From Medicago truncatula (Eukaryota > Streptophyta > Magnoliopsida > Fabales > Fabaceae), in the NCBI RefSeq assembly GCF_003473485.1, contig NC_053047.1:31916972-31980971 (forward strand): a stretch of DNA of 64,000 nt, written 5' to 3'. The notes under the pieces are model-generated. The model ran no database searches, was not told the origin of the DNA, and saw only the letters and a program-made list of their open reading frames with translations. A program made the position numbers and the translations under genes. Positions 1-12,659 of the stretch are shown in pieces; position 1 is the first letter of the stretch; each line of letters begins with the position of its first letter.

Positions 1-1814
1 AAGATTTTCATATTAAATTTGGTCTTTATAATATTTATTTTAGTCATTATTTTGCGTGATTAAATTTAAAAATTCTACATTTACATGGACCAATTCCATT
101 AAGAATAAAATATGTAGGATCTAAATTAAAAAAGTGGTATATTTATACGGAATAAAAAAAAAAAATTGTATTTTAATTCCCAAACCAATTAACCGTCCAA
201 TGATAAATAATTTACTAGCTTCCACACCCCGATACTTTGCTAGACTAAAACAAGGTTGAGCTATGAGGTCGAAAGATTTGGTATGAATCCCAGCATATGT
301 TAGAACCTGTGTTAGGGGTCTGCTGCAATAACTTGATTAAGAAGATGATAAAGATGAATATGACAAAGTGTGCATATAAATTCCAAAGCATGTATGAAAC
401 AAACTAAAATTTAGATTTGATTAGTCGCCATCAGTTATACCAACCGGGTACAAAAGGGTATACCGGCCTTTCAATCTTAATGCCAAATTTTTATTGTTAG
501 GTTGTTATGGCTAATTTAAATTCTATGACTCTAAGAATTCCAACTCAATATATACGAAGGCAATGAAGGAAATAAAAAGGAAATCAAATGAACATAAAGG
601 TGTTTTATGCTTCAGTGCAATCACAATGTTGCTTTAGTGCCTTGAACACATATATTAATAGAGTTTATTGTCGTATTGTTGCAATTCATTGATAATCATC
701 AAACCTCTCTACCAAGCTCTGTTGATAGGGACATTGCATAATATATAGGGTTTAAACATCCCACTTATTCATCTTAAATGTGAATTTTTAGCTACTAAAC
801 TACTTGATAAAAAAAATCAAACCTTTTGTGCCAAAATAATCCAATGGTTAGGTAATGTAATTTTCTAGTTCTCCTTTTTGTTTACATTGCTCGATTTCTT
901 CTTTTATATAGGATAGGATGTTATTTCTTATTTCTTTTAAATATTTGTTTGTAATGTTTGTCTATACGACTCTAAGAATTCCAACTCAATACATATAAAG
1001 GCAATGCAGGAAATAACAATGAAATCAAAGTAGAATACATTTAGATTTCTACCAAAATAATATCATGGTCATAAAATGTAATTTTCTAGTCATCCTTAAT
1101 TAAAATGAGTGATGAGAACTTATATTACTCTAACTTAAATCGTTGCATGTGGTATAAGGGAAAAAATTACAATGGTCCTATCGACTTTTTCTCATGATAC
1201 ATATATTTCTAAATAAATTTAATCAATTACTATAGTGATGTCAACTAATTTTTTTTTTTAGGGAACTAATTTTTTTTATTTGTACAAATTTAATCAAGTA
1301 CAATCTAACTCGTGTAATGCACGGATTATATACCTAATCATTTATTAAATAAGTGTTTATTCGAGTCTTTTATCTTTTGCTAAAATAGACTTTTGGTCTA
1401 TTAAGTATCACGGTTTGATAACTTCGATATCTCACTTTTAATTAAAATGAGTTAATTATTTTATTTGCTATTGTTCTAGTGACACATATTGAAATAAACA
1501 CACACATGGAGAGAGAGAAATTCGGGATCCAAATTTAAACCTGAGATTTCACAAAAAAAAAAAGGTCAGGTTGGTGGTAGATAAACCCTTCACACATTGA
1601 TATGTGCCACTAGGATATAAGGTTGGTATCAGTATGACCCATGTTTATATTTTGTCGCATCGTTGTTGCTCAAGAAGAAGTTTATGAAAAATGGTTGTTC
1701 ATCGCCACTTTCTCTAAGAAGCTATTAGGTGGTACCTCTTCAATTTGGTATTATAGTTTTTCTTCTCGTTTTTACTCTTAAGTTTTCCTCATTCAATGGT
1801 GCCAACTTTGTTTC
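1..1814. other. AT-rich non-coding flank
   Basis: No convincing coding exon was seen. A stretch of roughly 75 bp near 520-595 (beginning gactctaagaattccaactc) recurs as a direct repeat near 965-1040. A degenerate SINE-like segment lies at about 705-816. The rest is AT-rich. In particular I see nothing here like the missing first two exons of the terpene synthase that begins at 3902. Confidence 0.6.
705..816 (+). mobile_element. Degenerate tRNA-related SINE-like copy
   Basis: The layout matches the better copy at 53975-54120: gttgatagggacattgcata, then a C-rich cccacttatt block, then a ctactaaactacttgat end followed by an A-run. The internal pol III B-box (GGTTCGAACC type) has decayed to gggtttaaac. 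Family assignment rests on this within-window comparison only. Confidence 0.45.
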
Positions 1815-3332
1815 TCAAAATAAATACTCATACCCTCCTAGAATAATCATCAATGATAGATAAGAAGTAGGAATGGTTCCCCCATGAGTAATTGTCTTAG
1901 AAGGACCCCAAATATTCCATTGCACATACTCAAAGGGTTTACTAGAATAATGCATGCCACTTCCAAACTTCACTTTATGTTGTTTACCTAGTATGCAATG
2001 ATCACAAAATTCTAACTTATCCAATTTATCTTTTCCTTGCAAACCTTGTTTAGCTCATTATATTAAACCTCGTTCACCGACATTCCCTAACCTTAAATGC
2101 CACAATTTAGAATTTGTATGTGATGCTACAGTAGTTAATGATGCATGACCAATTACAATGGAACCATCTAAAATGTATAAACCATTCATCTTAGACCTTT
2201 TACAATAACCTAATTAATGTACCATGCAAAAAATTTACAAACCTCATGCTCAATCCTAGTACAATAACCTAGACTATCAAACATGCTTATGGAAATTAAA
2301 GTTCGCTTATGTTCAAGAACCTATCTCACATCCCTTAGAATGAATTCATGGATATCAAACATATTTAAACGAACGGTAGACATGCGTTGGACTTTGCAAG
2401 CCTTGTTATTTTTGAGTCGAACAACTCCACCTTCTTTTAGATCCAAAGTCTCAAAATATTCCTTTCCCAAAAACATGTGATAAGAGCACCCTGAGTCCAA
2501 GACCCAACTCTTCTCTGATTCCCAACTTGTGATCGCTAATGCACCCGCACTCTCATAACCATCTTCATCGGACGCCATTGCAACTTAAACAGAAGAACTA
2601 CCATTTCCTCCCTTGTCAGGACAATCCTTCTTGAAGTGACCATGTTTATGACAAATGAAATATCGATACTTTGATTTATCAAACCCCTTGAACTTAGACT
2701 AAGACTTCGACTTCCCCCCTTTGCATTTTCCTCTATGATCACTCCTTTCTCTTGTAATATTCAAGCCTTCACTACTTTTATCAACCTTCATGCCCTTGAA
2801 TTTGGTTAACTTCTTGGTTGTCAAAGTTGCTTGGACCTCCTCTAAAGTAGTGGTTCCTTCCTTTTCGTAAAGGATTCTTTCCTTAAAATTCTCAAAAGAC
2901 TTGAGTAAAGAACATAGCATCAACAAAGACTTATCTTCATCTTCCACATTCACTTCAGTTTTTTCCAAGTCATCAAGAATCTTGTTTAATTTTGTTAATT
3001 GCTCTATGATAGGTTTAGACTCCACCATATCAGTTACCTATGAGCCAAAGTTTTCGTCATGTATAATGACTCCAAATTAGCCCACATTGATGCCACGATA
3101 GCTTTTCCTGCGACATCCCTTAAAACCTTGTCTCCAAAACATAAAAATAAGTGGTACTCTTTGCCTTGTCTAGCATCTCACGCTTCTCCGCTTGTGTCAA
3201 GGTAGCCGACATCGCAGCTTCACCCTTTAATGCTTCCACACACTTTTGTTGTGTCAAAACCACTTTCATCTTAACCTTCCATAGCCCGAAATCATTACTT
3301 CCGGTGGTCCACTTTGAACCCATGATAAACAC
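1815..3332 (-). pseudogene. Ty1/copia retrotransposon gag-pol remnant
   Basis: Reading the minus strand from 3332 gives, in order: a copia gag (UBN2-like) start with the MGSKWTTGSNDFGLWKVKMK motif, a zinc-knuckle-like stretch near 2650 (YFICHKHGHFKKDC, where the usual first cysteine is tyrosine), an aspartic protease start (WVLDSGCSYHM, near 2500), a GAG-pre-integrase stretch and the beginning of the integrase (CDHCILGKQHKVKF, near 1990). The order protease before integrase is the copia arrangement. The frame is broken several times and reverse transcriptase and RNase H are absent, so the copy is dead and 3'-truncated. A TGGCGCCCATCATGGGG stretch (minus strand, about 3350-3366) lies just before gag, where a primer-binding site would be. 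Confidence 0.85.
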
Positions 3333-3752
3333 TTTATTTACTCTTTTACCCCATGATGGGCGCCAAATTTATTTTCTCAACAAAACAAAAAAAAATGTCA
3401 AATATAATTTTATGGAGTTAGAATTACTTTTTGACACTTGAAAAGCATCTCTAAAACGTCTTGAATTGCAACCAAACACTTGCTTAATTGAATGGACAAC
3501 ATTTAAACTTTTAAAGTGTGTTTTAGTTCAAGAACATTCAAGGGCTGTAGTGAAGTTTTTTTTTTTTTTTTTTGTGGTGCATTGAACTTGATTTCAACAA
3601 TTGTGTTGAGGCCTAATTTTGAGCTGTCCAAGATCAAGCTAATCTAGTAAGGAGCAAAAATTTGTTTAGATGATATATAGATTGTGTTTTTTCAGTTAAT
3701 GGTTATACATATAACTGGTAAATGTGATGTTGCAATGTGCAGCTAAACAAAT

Positions 3753-3795
3753 GTATTATATTTGGTTTGTCAAAAAAAAAAAGTATTATATTTGG
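3753..3795 (+). mobile_element. A-tailed micro-insertion with 13-bp TSD
   Basis: The 17-nt insert tttgtc plus 11 A (3766-3782) is flanked by exact 13-bp direct repeats gtattatatttgg. It looks like a LINE copy truncated almost to its tail. Confidence 0.75.
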
Positions 3796-3901
3796 ATTTG
3801 GATGTTCAATAGAAACTCTAAACTAATGCAACAAACTAAGATAGATCAAAAGTGCCTCAGAAAATAAACAAGTATGAGTGTAAGGCACATTTTTTGTGTA
3901 G

Positions 3902-5584
3902 ATTTATTTGACAGCTTGAAGTGTAACAAAAGAATGTTTGAAGAAAAACATGGTGAGGATGTGAAAGGTCTCATTGCCCTTTACGAAGCATCGCAACTAA
4001 GTATTGAAGGAGAAGATCATCTTAACGATGTAGGATACCTCTGTTGGGAACTTTTACATGCATGGTTGTCAAGAAATCAAGAACATAATGAAGCTTTATA
4101 TGTTGCAAACGCTCTTCAGAATCCACTTCATTATGGCTTGTCAAGATTTATGGATAGAAACATATTCATCCATAATTTGAAGGCTGAAAAGGATTTGATA
4201 TGTTTAAAGGAACTTGCTAATATCAACTCCAGCATAGTTAGGTTCATGAACCAGAATGAGACCACTGAAGTTTCCAAGTATGTTTTTTAGTTCAAAATAT
4301 ATGTTAGACTTTATATTATAATAATTCAAATTTTACATAGGGGTCACTAACGTAATTATTCCATCAATTAATAGATGGTGGAAAGAACTTGGACTAGCCA
4401 AGGAGGTGAAGTTTTCAGAGTATCAACCTCTGAAATGGTACACATGGCCCATGGCATGCTTTACAGATCCAAACTTTTCAGAACAAAGGATTGAGCTCAC
4501 AAAACCCATCTCTTTGATTTATGTTATTGACGACATTTTCGATGTTCACGGGACATTGGATCAACTTACAATATTCACAGATGCTATTAACAGGTATTAA
4601 ATTTTGAACAAATATATACATCTCATTTGTTAGTTAATACATATACACACACGTATACCTCTGCATGGATATACAAATTTTATATTGATGTATCACTCTG
4701 ACTACACTTACTATGAAATGATTTTTGATTCAGGTGGGAAATCACTGGCACTGAGCAACTTCCAAACTTCATGAAAATATCTTTGAATGCACTTTACGAC
4801 ATTACCAATAATTTTGCTGAAAAGGTCTACAAGAAGCATGGATTCAACCCTATAGACACTCTTAAAAAATGGGTATACTAACTAACCGTCTTTTATATTT
4901 TATCATATATATAAATTATTTTTTCAAATGACTGAGTCTATATAAAACTATTTGGGTGAAACAGTGGATACGCTTATTGAACGCTTTCATGGAAGAGGCT
5001 CGTTGGTTGAATTCTAGTCATTTGCCAAGGGCAGAGGATTACTTGAACAATGGAATTGTGAGCACCGGAGTCCATGTTGTGCTTGTACATGCATTCTTCT
5101 TGTTGGATCATGTTAATGGTATAACAAAGGAGACAGTTGATATCTTGGATGAAAATTTTCCAAATGTCATATATTCGGTGGCAAAAATTCTTCGTCTCTC
5201 TGATGATTTAGAAGGAGCTAAGGTAAGAAATATGTCTCCCAAATATATCTTGGATGATTATATTGTTCTACCGATTACTCAACTGTTAAATGTAAAGTTC
5301 TAATGATAAGAATTATTATCCATGGATGAATGTAGAGTGGAGATCAAAATGGTCTTGATGGGTCATATCTTGATTGCTTCATGAGTGAACACCAAGATAT
5401 TTCCGGGGAAGACGTGCAAAGACATGTTGCTCGCATGATTTCAAATGAATGGAAATGTCTCAATCAAGAAATTCTGGTTGCAAATAAGTTTTCATCATCA
5501 TTTTCCAATTTTTGTATCAATGCTGCAAGAATGGTTCCCCTCATGTACCACTATAAGAGCAACCCTAGCCTATCTAATCTCTAG
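3902..5584 (+). pseudogene. 5'-truncated terpene synthase (TPS-b, ocimene-synthase-like)
   Basis: Five exons join in frame: 3902-4277, 4375-4593, 4734-4872, 4965-5222 and 5336-5584, with GT..AG introns, giving about 413 residues. A full plastid monoterpene synthase is near 580. Exon 4375-4593 carries the Mg-binding DDxxD motif as [10 protein letters not shown]. The second metal motif reads LSDDLEGAKSGDQ, so the usual Ser/Thr and Glu positions of the NSE/DTE motif are Gly. The C-terminus (MVPLMYHYKSNPSL, then a stop) is typical of the family. The first two exons (RRX8W region and transit peptide) are missing: the first retained exon starts with a split codon after an AG, but nothing upstream fits and the copia remnant lies 570 bp away. 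I infer a 5'-truncated, probably non-functional gene. The retained exons have no stop or frameshift, so the loss may be recent. Confidence 0.85.
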
Positions 5585-7056
5585 GAACATGTCAAGTTAT
5601 TGATTAATGTTGGTGTTGGATGCAATTAGTACAGTTTCAAATATTGTAATCTGTTGTTTATGTACAACATATATTGATTTGTAATTTCAGTTGGGCATTA
5701 TTGTTTTCATGGTTCTTAAGTTATTTCATTAATATTGTTATTATCGGATCTACTTTTGGGACTACACACTATAATGAAACTATATGCATTGCAATTTGGA
5801 CGTTCTTAATCTTATACCTAATACATGGTAGTACGGTACACCTCACAAATTGAGATGTATTGGTACTTTTGCTCCATAAATTTATAAATTAACGATAATT
5901 TTATGAAATAAAATGCTATTTGTCAATATTTATATTTTAGTAAACATCATTTCATAAGAAAAAAACTTCATTTTATTGTTTATAAGAATCATATTAAATT
6001 TTTAACATTTTCTCATTAAAAATAATCAATATTCTTTATTATGAGTAATATAAATTCAAAAAAAGTAAATTTTATTTCTTCAAAACTTTTGGTAAATAAG
6101 ATTTAATTATTATAATTGTCAATGATAGAAAAAAAAAAACATTATTTTTCTTCAAAAAAAAAAACAACTCATTTAATTATTAATTTAACGATATGGTGTA
6201 TTGCTGCACTCAATTTTTTAGGAGCTCTTAGTTTAATAAATAAATAAAACAATATATATAGGGCTGCTAATTTACACATTAAAAACACTAAGTTGTAAAT
6301 TAGCGAGCTACACCCACTTAAAAAAACTCAGGTGTACGTTAGTAACCTACACCCACTTGATTATATACACTCATTTTTATCAATTTTATCAAATTTTTTT
6401 ACACTCACCTCACTAATTTACACTCACTCCATCATTCCAAATATTGTTTCTATTACATGTTTTGTACTTCAAGCATGTCATTGTCTTTTTTGTTTCTTCC
6501 AGGTGAGAAAAAGTGCACCTTTTTATTTGGATAAAAATATCTTTCGTCTTTATTATTTAAAACTAATAGCTTGAGAGTTATTTTAGTAATTTTCATTAAA
6601 AACATATTTGTTAATTTGCACCAATTTTCTAACTTAGACCCACTTTTATTTTATAACAAATAGCTTGAGGGATATTTATTAAACTATCATTTACTTTAAA
6701 TTGGTTTGCACCGATGGATATTGATTTTTTTGTCCGAAAATTTCTAACTTGGTCCCACTTTTATTTTATAACAAATAGCTTGAGGGACATTTACTAAACT
6801 ATCTTTTACTTATAAATTGATTTACACTTACGGATATTGATTTTTTGCCCAAATAAAAAGGTGCATTTTTGCTAACTTGCACCTTCATGTTTTTTATAAA
6901 GAGAATAGCCTCGTAAAAAAAAATAGGCTTTTAAAAAAAATATAGGATTTTGGACTCACTTTTTATTATTCTAATCATACCTTTAAAAAAAAATATAATA
7001 AGGTTATATTATTGATATCATTAAAAATATAAACACGATTTGTTAGTTTTAATATC
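5585..7056. other. Non-coding, with a local tandem duplication
   Basis: AT-rich intergenic DNA. Two tandem copies of a roughly 117-bp unit lie at about 6622-6860, each with ctaactt-cccacttttatttta and caaatagcttgaggga blocks and ending at a ggatattgatttttt block. Nothing else was recognised. Confidence 0.6.
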
Positions 7057-7446
7057 TTGTATGCCGAGTTGATGAGTTTGCTTAAAGGTATGTTGTTGTG
7101 TTGGGAAGAGGGGTACCGGAAAGTTCAATGTTTTACTGATTCCTTGGAAACTATTAGACTCCTTAATGGAGGCAAACACATTATATCATCTTTATGGTAA
7201 TGAGGTTGTTTTGTTGCGTAAGCTGCTGCAACGTAATTGGCAGGTGCATATATCTCACATCTACCGCGAAGGTAATTCTTGTGCGGACTGGTTTGCAAAG
7301 ACGGGTGCTAGAAACAATGCCGACCTCACAGTTTGTAGAAACCCCCCTACAGATTTAGGCCCCCTTTTAATTGCTGATGCTAATGGTACTCGGTTTGTGA
7401 GACCTTAGTTTTTTTTTTCCTTTTTCCTTTGTAACCAAAAAAAAAA
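7057..7446 (+). pseudogene. LINE 3' end: RNase H-like domain fragment plus A-tail
   Basis: The reading starts YAELMSLLKGMLLCWEEG and continues to QCFTDSLETIRLLNGGKHI, then a frameshift near 7190 leads into NEVVLLRKLLQRNWQVHI and HIYREGNSCADWFAKTG, ending RFVRP-stop at 7408. The E, DS and N-x-x-AD positions are those of the RNase H-like domain at the end of plant L1-type LINE ORF2. After the stop comes a T-rich 3' UTR ending TTTGTAACC and ten A. That 3' end resembles the ends of several micro-insertions in the window. The copy is 5'-truncated and frameshifted. Confidence 0.8.
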
Positions 7447-7669
7447 TTTAAAAGTTACAAACATCTATACATATACTTTAACTCAAAATAAAAATAAATT
7501 TTTCATAAAAACATCTTTCAAAATTTACAAACATTAGCGCTCTATAAACATAAATTGTGGAAAGAAGGACACAATACAATATAAATATAATTGTTTAGTT
7601 AAAAAAAAAAGATAAATAGTCATTTTATTCTCCGAATATATAACCAATAGTTGTAATGGTCTCTCAATG

Positions 7670-8685
7670 GTGAGGCCTACGTTACCCTCTCTTATTTAGA
7701 GGGTAATTACCCTCTCATGATATCAACCAATCATAATGTAATATACATAGGCAACATTAAATGTCAAATAAATGAATCAATTTTTTCTAAAAATAAAAAA
7801 GTTAATCTTAATCATAAGGTAACATTTAGTACTTTTAATTTTTATTTAATTATATTAAGGTGTTCAATCTTAATTAATTTACACTACAAGACTTATAACA
7901 AATAAAATTTTACATCAAATTTCTTTCATCTGAATGTCCTTAAATTCATCACTTACATTCATAAAATTTCTTTCATTTGAGAATCCTGAACATGAGAACA
8001 AAAACATCTTCTTCATTCAAATTTCTTCTTCTTTATTCTTCCCTATTAATCAATTCTTGTTTCTTTTTAATTCTTCTTCTCATTTTGATTGTTCAATTTT
8101 GTCGTTCCAAACTGCTGCAGTTTCCAATTATATTGAGAATTGTCATTGTTTCTAGAACCGAGTCAGGTATCGTGACTTTTTTTTTATTTAAGCAGGCAAC
8201 CTCATAAAATCTGCTAACACGCATAGACCTGTCTCACTATCATCCAAAACCTTTAAGTTCAAACAAAAGAACAAAAGCCTCATGACATAACCATTTCAGC
8301 AGCAACCGAAAAAAAATGCTAGCAAACTCCCACAACATTGAAGCGGCAACATCTGCTAGTAGTCCTCAAAGTATGGCGGATGACTTACTCAATTATTATA
8401 ATTAACTACCTCACAACCAAGAAAAATCAAGTCGCCATACTTGACGTGGTTCTGGAAATAACGACAATTCTCACAATATTTGGAATCAAATGAACGACAA
8501 CGATCTCACCAAAATTGAAAAATGCTGCAGTTTGGAACGATAAATTGAACAACCAAAATGGGAAGAAGAAATTTTATGAATGTAATTGATAAATTTAAGG
8601 ACATTCAAATGAAACAAATTTGATGTGAAATTTTAATTGTTCTAAGTCAGTCATGTAGTGTAAATTAATTAAGATTGAACACCTA

Positions 8686-8716
<31 letters not shown>

Positions 8717-9302
8717 TACGGTGTGACAATTTATATAACTAAATCTTTTTTTTGCGATGAAACTAAATCTCTTTCTCTATAGGATTTTCATTTTTGTGTT
8801 TAAAAGAAGATTTGAGGTGAACATAACATTAATTCGTGATATTTGGAGATATATTTGTGTAGAATTTTTTTTTATTCAATGAAGATGATGAAGATTCAAA
8901 GGAAGAAGATGAAGATGATGAACATCTTCATCATATTTCTGAATTTTTTTCATTTTTAATAAAAATATATTTTAAAAAATAAAATTATGTTTTTTTTAAT
9001 AAAAAAAAATGAGAAAAATGATGCATATGTGCTTTTATGAGAGATAAAAGACCTAAACGGAAAAAAAAATAAAGATAAAGGACCAAAGTGTTACAAATAA
9101 ATAAGATAAAGGACCTCTAATGTAATCTTGTCTATAACTAAATAAAAATTAAAAGTATTAAAAGTTACCTTATGATTAAAATTGATTTTTTTATAGAAAA
9201 AATTGGCTTATTTGTTTGACATTTAATGTTGTCAATGTATATTACATTTTGATTGGTTGATATCACAAGGGAACAAGATAGGGTAATCTAGAAAAAAAAC
9301 CT
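7670..9302. mobile_element. 1.6-kb fold-back MULE-type element, 9-bp TSD
   Basis: The left part (about 7670-8170) and right part (about 8515-9302) are inverted copies. The gatatcaaccaatc and gtaatatacat blocks near 7720 and the gctgcagttt block near 8110 each have reverse complements on the right, near 9250 and 8525. The element is bounded by direct repeats CTCTCAATG at 7661-7669 and 9303-9311, fitting a Mutator-type 9-bp target duplication. Short ORFs inside it do not look like proteins. The right arm contains an (ATA)n run near 8690 and a micro-insertion. Transcription would give a long double-stranded RNA. Confidence 0.8.
8737..8770 (-). mobile_element. A-tailed micro-insertion with 10-bp TSD
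   Basis: Insert tttttttgcgatga (8747-8760; reverse complement tcatcgc plus A7) lies between exact 10-bp repeats aactaaatct, inside the fold-back element. Confidence 0.65.
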
Positions 9303-9544
9303 CTCTCAATGTATCAAAATTTTAAAATAGTATTTAAATATACACTTTGTTAGTCAAAATAGTGTTTGACCTTAAAATTGTCTCTCAATGCTCATAATAA
9401 CTCCTTTTATATATGAGCAAAATTGTCTCACAAAAGTAAAAGTAAGAAGGTATTTATTTTATTTTGTTATGCAAGAAAGTAAGTAGGTATTTATAAGCCT
9501 TAATATGAAAATAAGTAAATATATTTGAAAAAATAATATGATAA

Positions 9545-9780
9545 TATTAACGAAATATTTTAGGCTTAAGTGTATTTTTGACATCTTAACTTTTAAAAAG
9601 TTGCGATTTTGATCCTCTAATAGAAAAATTTAATTTTTGCCCCTGAACGTTGCAAAGTGCAGAGAAGACGGCATGTGTCCCAAAAACAGGGGTCAGAATC
9701 GTAACTTTTTATAAAGATAAAGGACCAAAATAACATATTTTCCTAAACATGGGTCACATTTGCCAAAAAAAATTAAAAGA
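9545..9780. repeat. Degenerate relative of the 44161 MITE family
   Basis: The stretch beginning ggcttaagtgtatttttgac and containing aaaagttgcgattttgat resembles the terminal repeat of the element at 44161-44505 (ggcttaattgcacttttgg...aaaagttgcgattttgg). No clean second terminus was found. Confidence 0.4.
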
Positions 9781-9901
9781 AAGTTAAAAATGTTACCTTT
9801 GCAAACTTAGAGGTGAATAATGCGTTTAAGCCAACATTTTAGAAAATTGTTGTTGACACATCTTGTTACGCGGAGAAACACAAATAAATATCAAAATAAC
9901 C

Positions 9902-10010
9902 CCTCGTTAGTTAACTGCCGAGGAAATACGAAACCGACTGCAGTTAACTACCGAGGATTTCCTCGACAGTTAACTACCCAGATTTTCCTCGCAGTAAACT
10001 GCCGAAGCGT
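9902..10010. repeat. Left subterminal palindrome cluster of the PMD element
   Basis: Four units built on cagttaactg with cctcg/cgagg arms: 9902-9923 (cctcgttagttaactgccga, then gg), about 9936-9956, 9961-9981, and a mutated one (gtaaac centre) at about 9988-10004. The related right-end cluster is at 13461-13505. Confidence 0.7.
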
Positions 10011-10284
10011 CCTGAAGCCAAAACAGAGGCAGTAGCTTCATTTCCTAAACCTGTAATGTATTTCAAACACAAACAAAACATATGTACTTATTTTTTTTTA
10101 CGCATAATGGTTCAAATCATGAAACAAATATTGGCGCAAATGCACAACTTAATTAAACCAACATTTTTACCATTAAACAAAGTAAAATATCCCAATGAAA
10201 TGAAAACTAATGTCATCAAAATACGAATATACAAACCAATGTCATCAAAATACAAAGATTAAAAAACAAGTCCTAAAAAACAAA

Positions 10285-12650
10285 CTATTGTTGGTCCTGG
10301 TCCTGCTGATGTTGCTGGTGGCTCCTCCTCGGCCTCTGGCCTCGCCTCCAAGTAATGATCGGCGCAATCTGCTGCCTAACATCATGCAAGGCCGCATAAA
10401 ACTGCTGAGGTGTCATGCTCATCACCTCCTGACCCAAAAACTCATCAGCATGGGCAATAACGCCAGTAACCATATCATAGGTATCAGGCAAGCTTCTCGC
10501 CTTGTACCGCTCCCACTGCTATGCTCCTCATTTGGAGGCCTCCGAATATCTCCTACAAGAAGTGGCAAAATCTGAGGGTGAGACACAACGGTGTACCATC
10601 GTACATAGCCATCTGCCATACGCCATGCCTGCTCTCCTGCATGCTCACCCCAATCGGCCGCCTTAAGTGTGTGAGTGCGGAAGTCGACGAAAACATGCAC
10701 AATCTCAGTCGGTGACAGCTCTACAACATCCGACGAATGTCTAAGGGACGGTCTGGACGTATCTGTACTGCCTCAAAACCCTCTCGGGGCAAGTGACGGT
10801 ACACCCTACGATCACCGCACATAATCCATCCTGAATACCAGAATACCTCCTCGAAAGCCTGAAAGTCACTGTGCTCTTCGTACGACCTCCAGCATACGTC
10901 ATCAAACGTAATACAATCAAGCAATGACCGATATGTGACCCCCTCTCCATGACCCTTCTGAAGCTTCCACCTCGCCGCAACCAGTAAGTTTTCAACATAG
11001 TTGATGTTTGGATAAACAACATAAAACTGAGGAAAGTGCGCCAAAAACCATGCCTGCACAAACCAAACAAATCACATTTATAAATTATTACGCACAAAAA
11101 ATATAACAAAAAAAATAATAGTTAACAAAAAAATAAAAGTTAACAAAAAAATAAATATAAGTTTTCTTACAGTGAGCAGTGTCACACTTCCCCCAATTTG
11201 CCTGTCTCCAGGCAAACAGGCCTCAGCTAGTCGCTGTAATTATGCATCCCTTTGTAGCAGTCCTCCATGGTCGTCAGATAGACCAACTCGATGCGTTTGT
11301 TGCTTCTATCCCCAAACAACAAGCTTCCAACCAAGTAGATAAGGTAATACTTCACATAATAAGTCCTAACCCTATCCAACTCCAGCTCATCTGGATCCTC
11401 TGTATTCGCCAAAATGTTAGCCCTACCAAGGTTAGTCGTATATAATTCCTTCAGCTTTGGATAACTAATGTACCCACCATACTCTTTATTGCAAATTTTC
11501 TCTGCCTCCCTCTTCGACGCACCCAAGTGCTTCACCAGTAGTGCCTCTCCCTCCTGTCTCAACATCTTCTTTCGGTGGCCCAACATCCGCCCTTCAATCT
11601 GAAGATGCATAAGACATGCGACATCCTCCAAAGTCACGGTCATCTCCCCCATGGGCATGTGAAAAGTGCTGGTTTCGGGAAGCCACCTCTCGCATAGAGT
11701 CATCAGCAAAGCATGAGGCACAGTGGCGTAGCACAAGAAAACAAAATCATGTAACTCGCTCTCCCTAAGCGGATCCCAAAACCATCTCTTATTGTCGTTT
11801 GGACGTCCGAGACTCAAAATCTTAGCGCCATGATTAATCGGTTTTACATAACGGATCTTACGACACTTAAATAATAGAAAAATAAATGTAGTTTAAACAA
11901 TGTAAACATTTAACTAATAAAAATAAAACTTAGCAAATGCAAAAATAAAAATCACAAATTTAATTTTCCGCACATATTTTTAATTTAAGACATAACACAT
12001 ATAAAACTTAAAAAAAACACATAACAAGAACAATTTAAATCATAATTAAACCTGAAGAAAACAATAAAAGTTGAAAGAAAGAAAATATAAAGAAAATAAT
12101 TAAACATAAAGAAAAGAATTAAAAAAAACACATATAAAAATTGATATAATAATTAAACAAACACATATATAAAGAAAATAATTAAACATAAAGAAAAAAC
12201 ATTTAAAAAAATTACACTTATGTTCTATGAATTATACAAAAGCGGCAATGCCACATGCTTGGCATAAGAGCGCAGCTGAGATAGGTTTTCCGGTCCTTCA
12301 AGAAAGGGAGGGTCCACAGGTAACACCTCCGGGACAGCCGCTGCTGCAATGTCATCATTGTTTGGTTCATATTGTTGCTGCTCTAGTATATGATCATGGT
12401 CATACCCACCATCAGTCACATCGTGGTGTACCTGATCCTGATAATTCAGGTACTCCATCTCAGACTGGTCAACAAGCTGTGACGGGTCAACAACCTATGA
12501 CTCTTCTAGGTGTGTAGCCTGAGAAGTCCCTGAACCATCTCCCCTCTGACCTTTTCCCCGCTTTGGGATGTGCCTGTTTTGCCTCTCCTTCCGGTGGCTT
12601 TGGGTCATCGCACGCCTACCACCAATCATCTTAGATAGATCAATGGGGTC
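10285..12650 (-). pseudogene. Plant mobile domain (MAIN/MAIL1-like, DUF1985-type) gene, broken
   Basis: Exon A (about 12650-12225) encodes a basic N-terminus (IGGRRAMTQSHRKERQNRH) and ends with the family-typical GPENLSQLRSYAKHVALPL stretch. Exon B (from 11865) encodes the PMD core: RWFWDPLRESELHDFV, HMPMGEMTVTLEDVACLMHL, DRVRTYYVKYYLIYLVGSLLF. Exon C (from about 11058) encodes AWFLAHFPQFYVVYP, WYSGWIMCGDRRVYRHLPRE and, after frameshifts, VVELSPTEIVHVFVDFRTH and the glutamine-rich tail that ends at 10285. PMD proteins occur as host factors (MAIN, MAIL1) and as cargo in retrotransposons and MULEs. Damage seen: an in-frame TAG before QSEMEYLNYQ (near 12500), a frameshift near 11245 (the LQRLAEACLPGDRQIGGS stretch is out of frame), and frameshifts near 10725 and 10500. 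Exact splice sites between A and B are uncertain. Confidence 0.8.
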
Positions 12651-12659
12651 CTGATCGGC

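Noticed and set aside
3560-3580. T-run near 3560 as another micro-insertion
   Set aside because: Flanks gtagtgaa and gtggtgca are not a convincing direct repeat. The T-run alone is not evidence. For the same reason A-runs near 6150, 7600 and 45930 were left out.
7934-8207. Overlapping small ORFs with Ser/Phe/Leu-rich, signal-peptide-like sequence
   Set aside because: They lie in the left arm of the fold-back element and reflect T/C-rich inverted repeat sequence, with no family resemblance.
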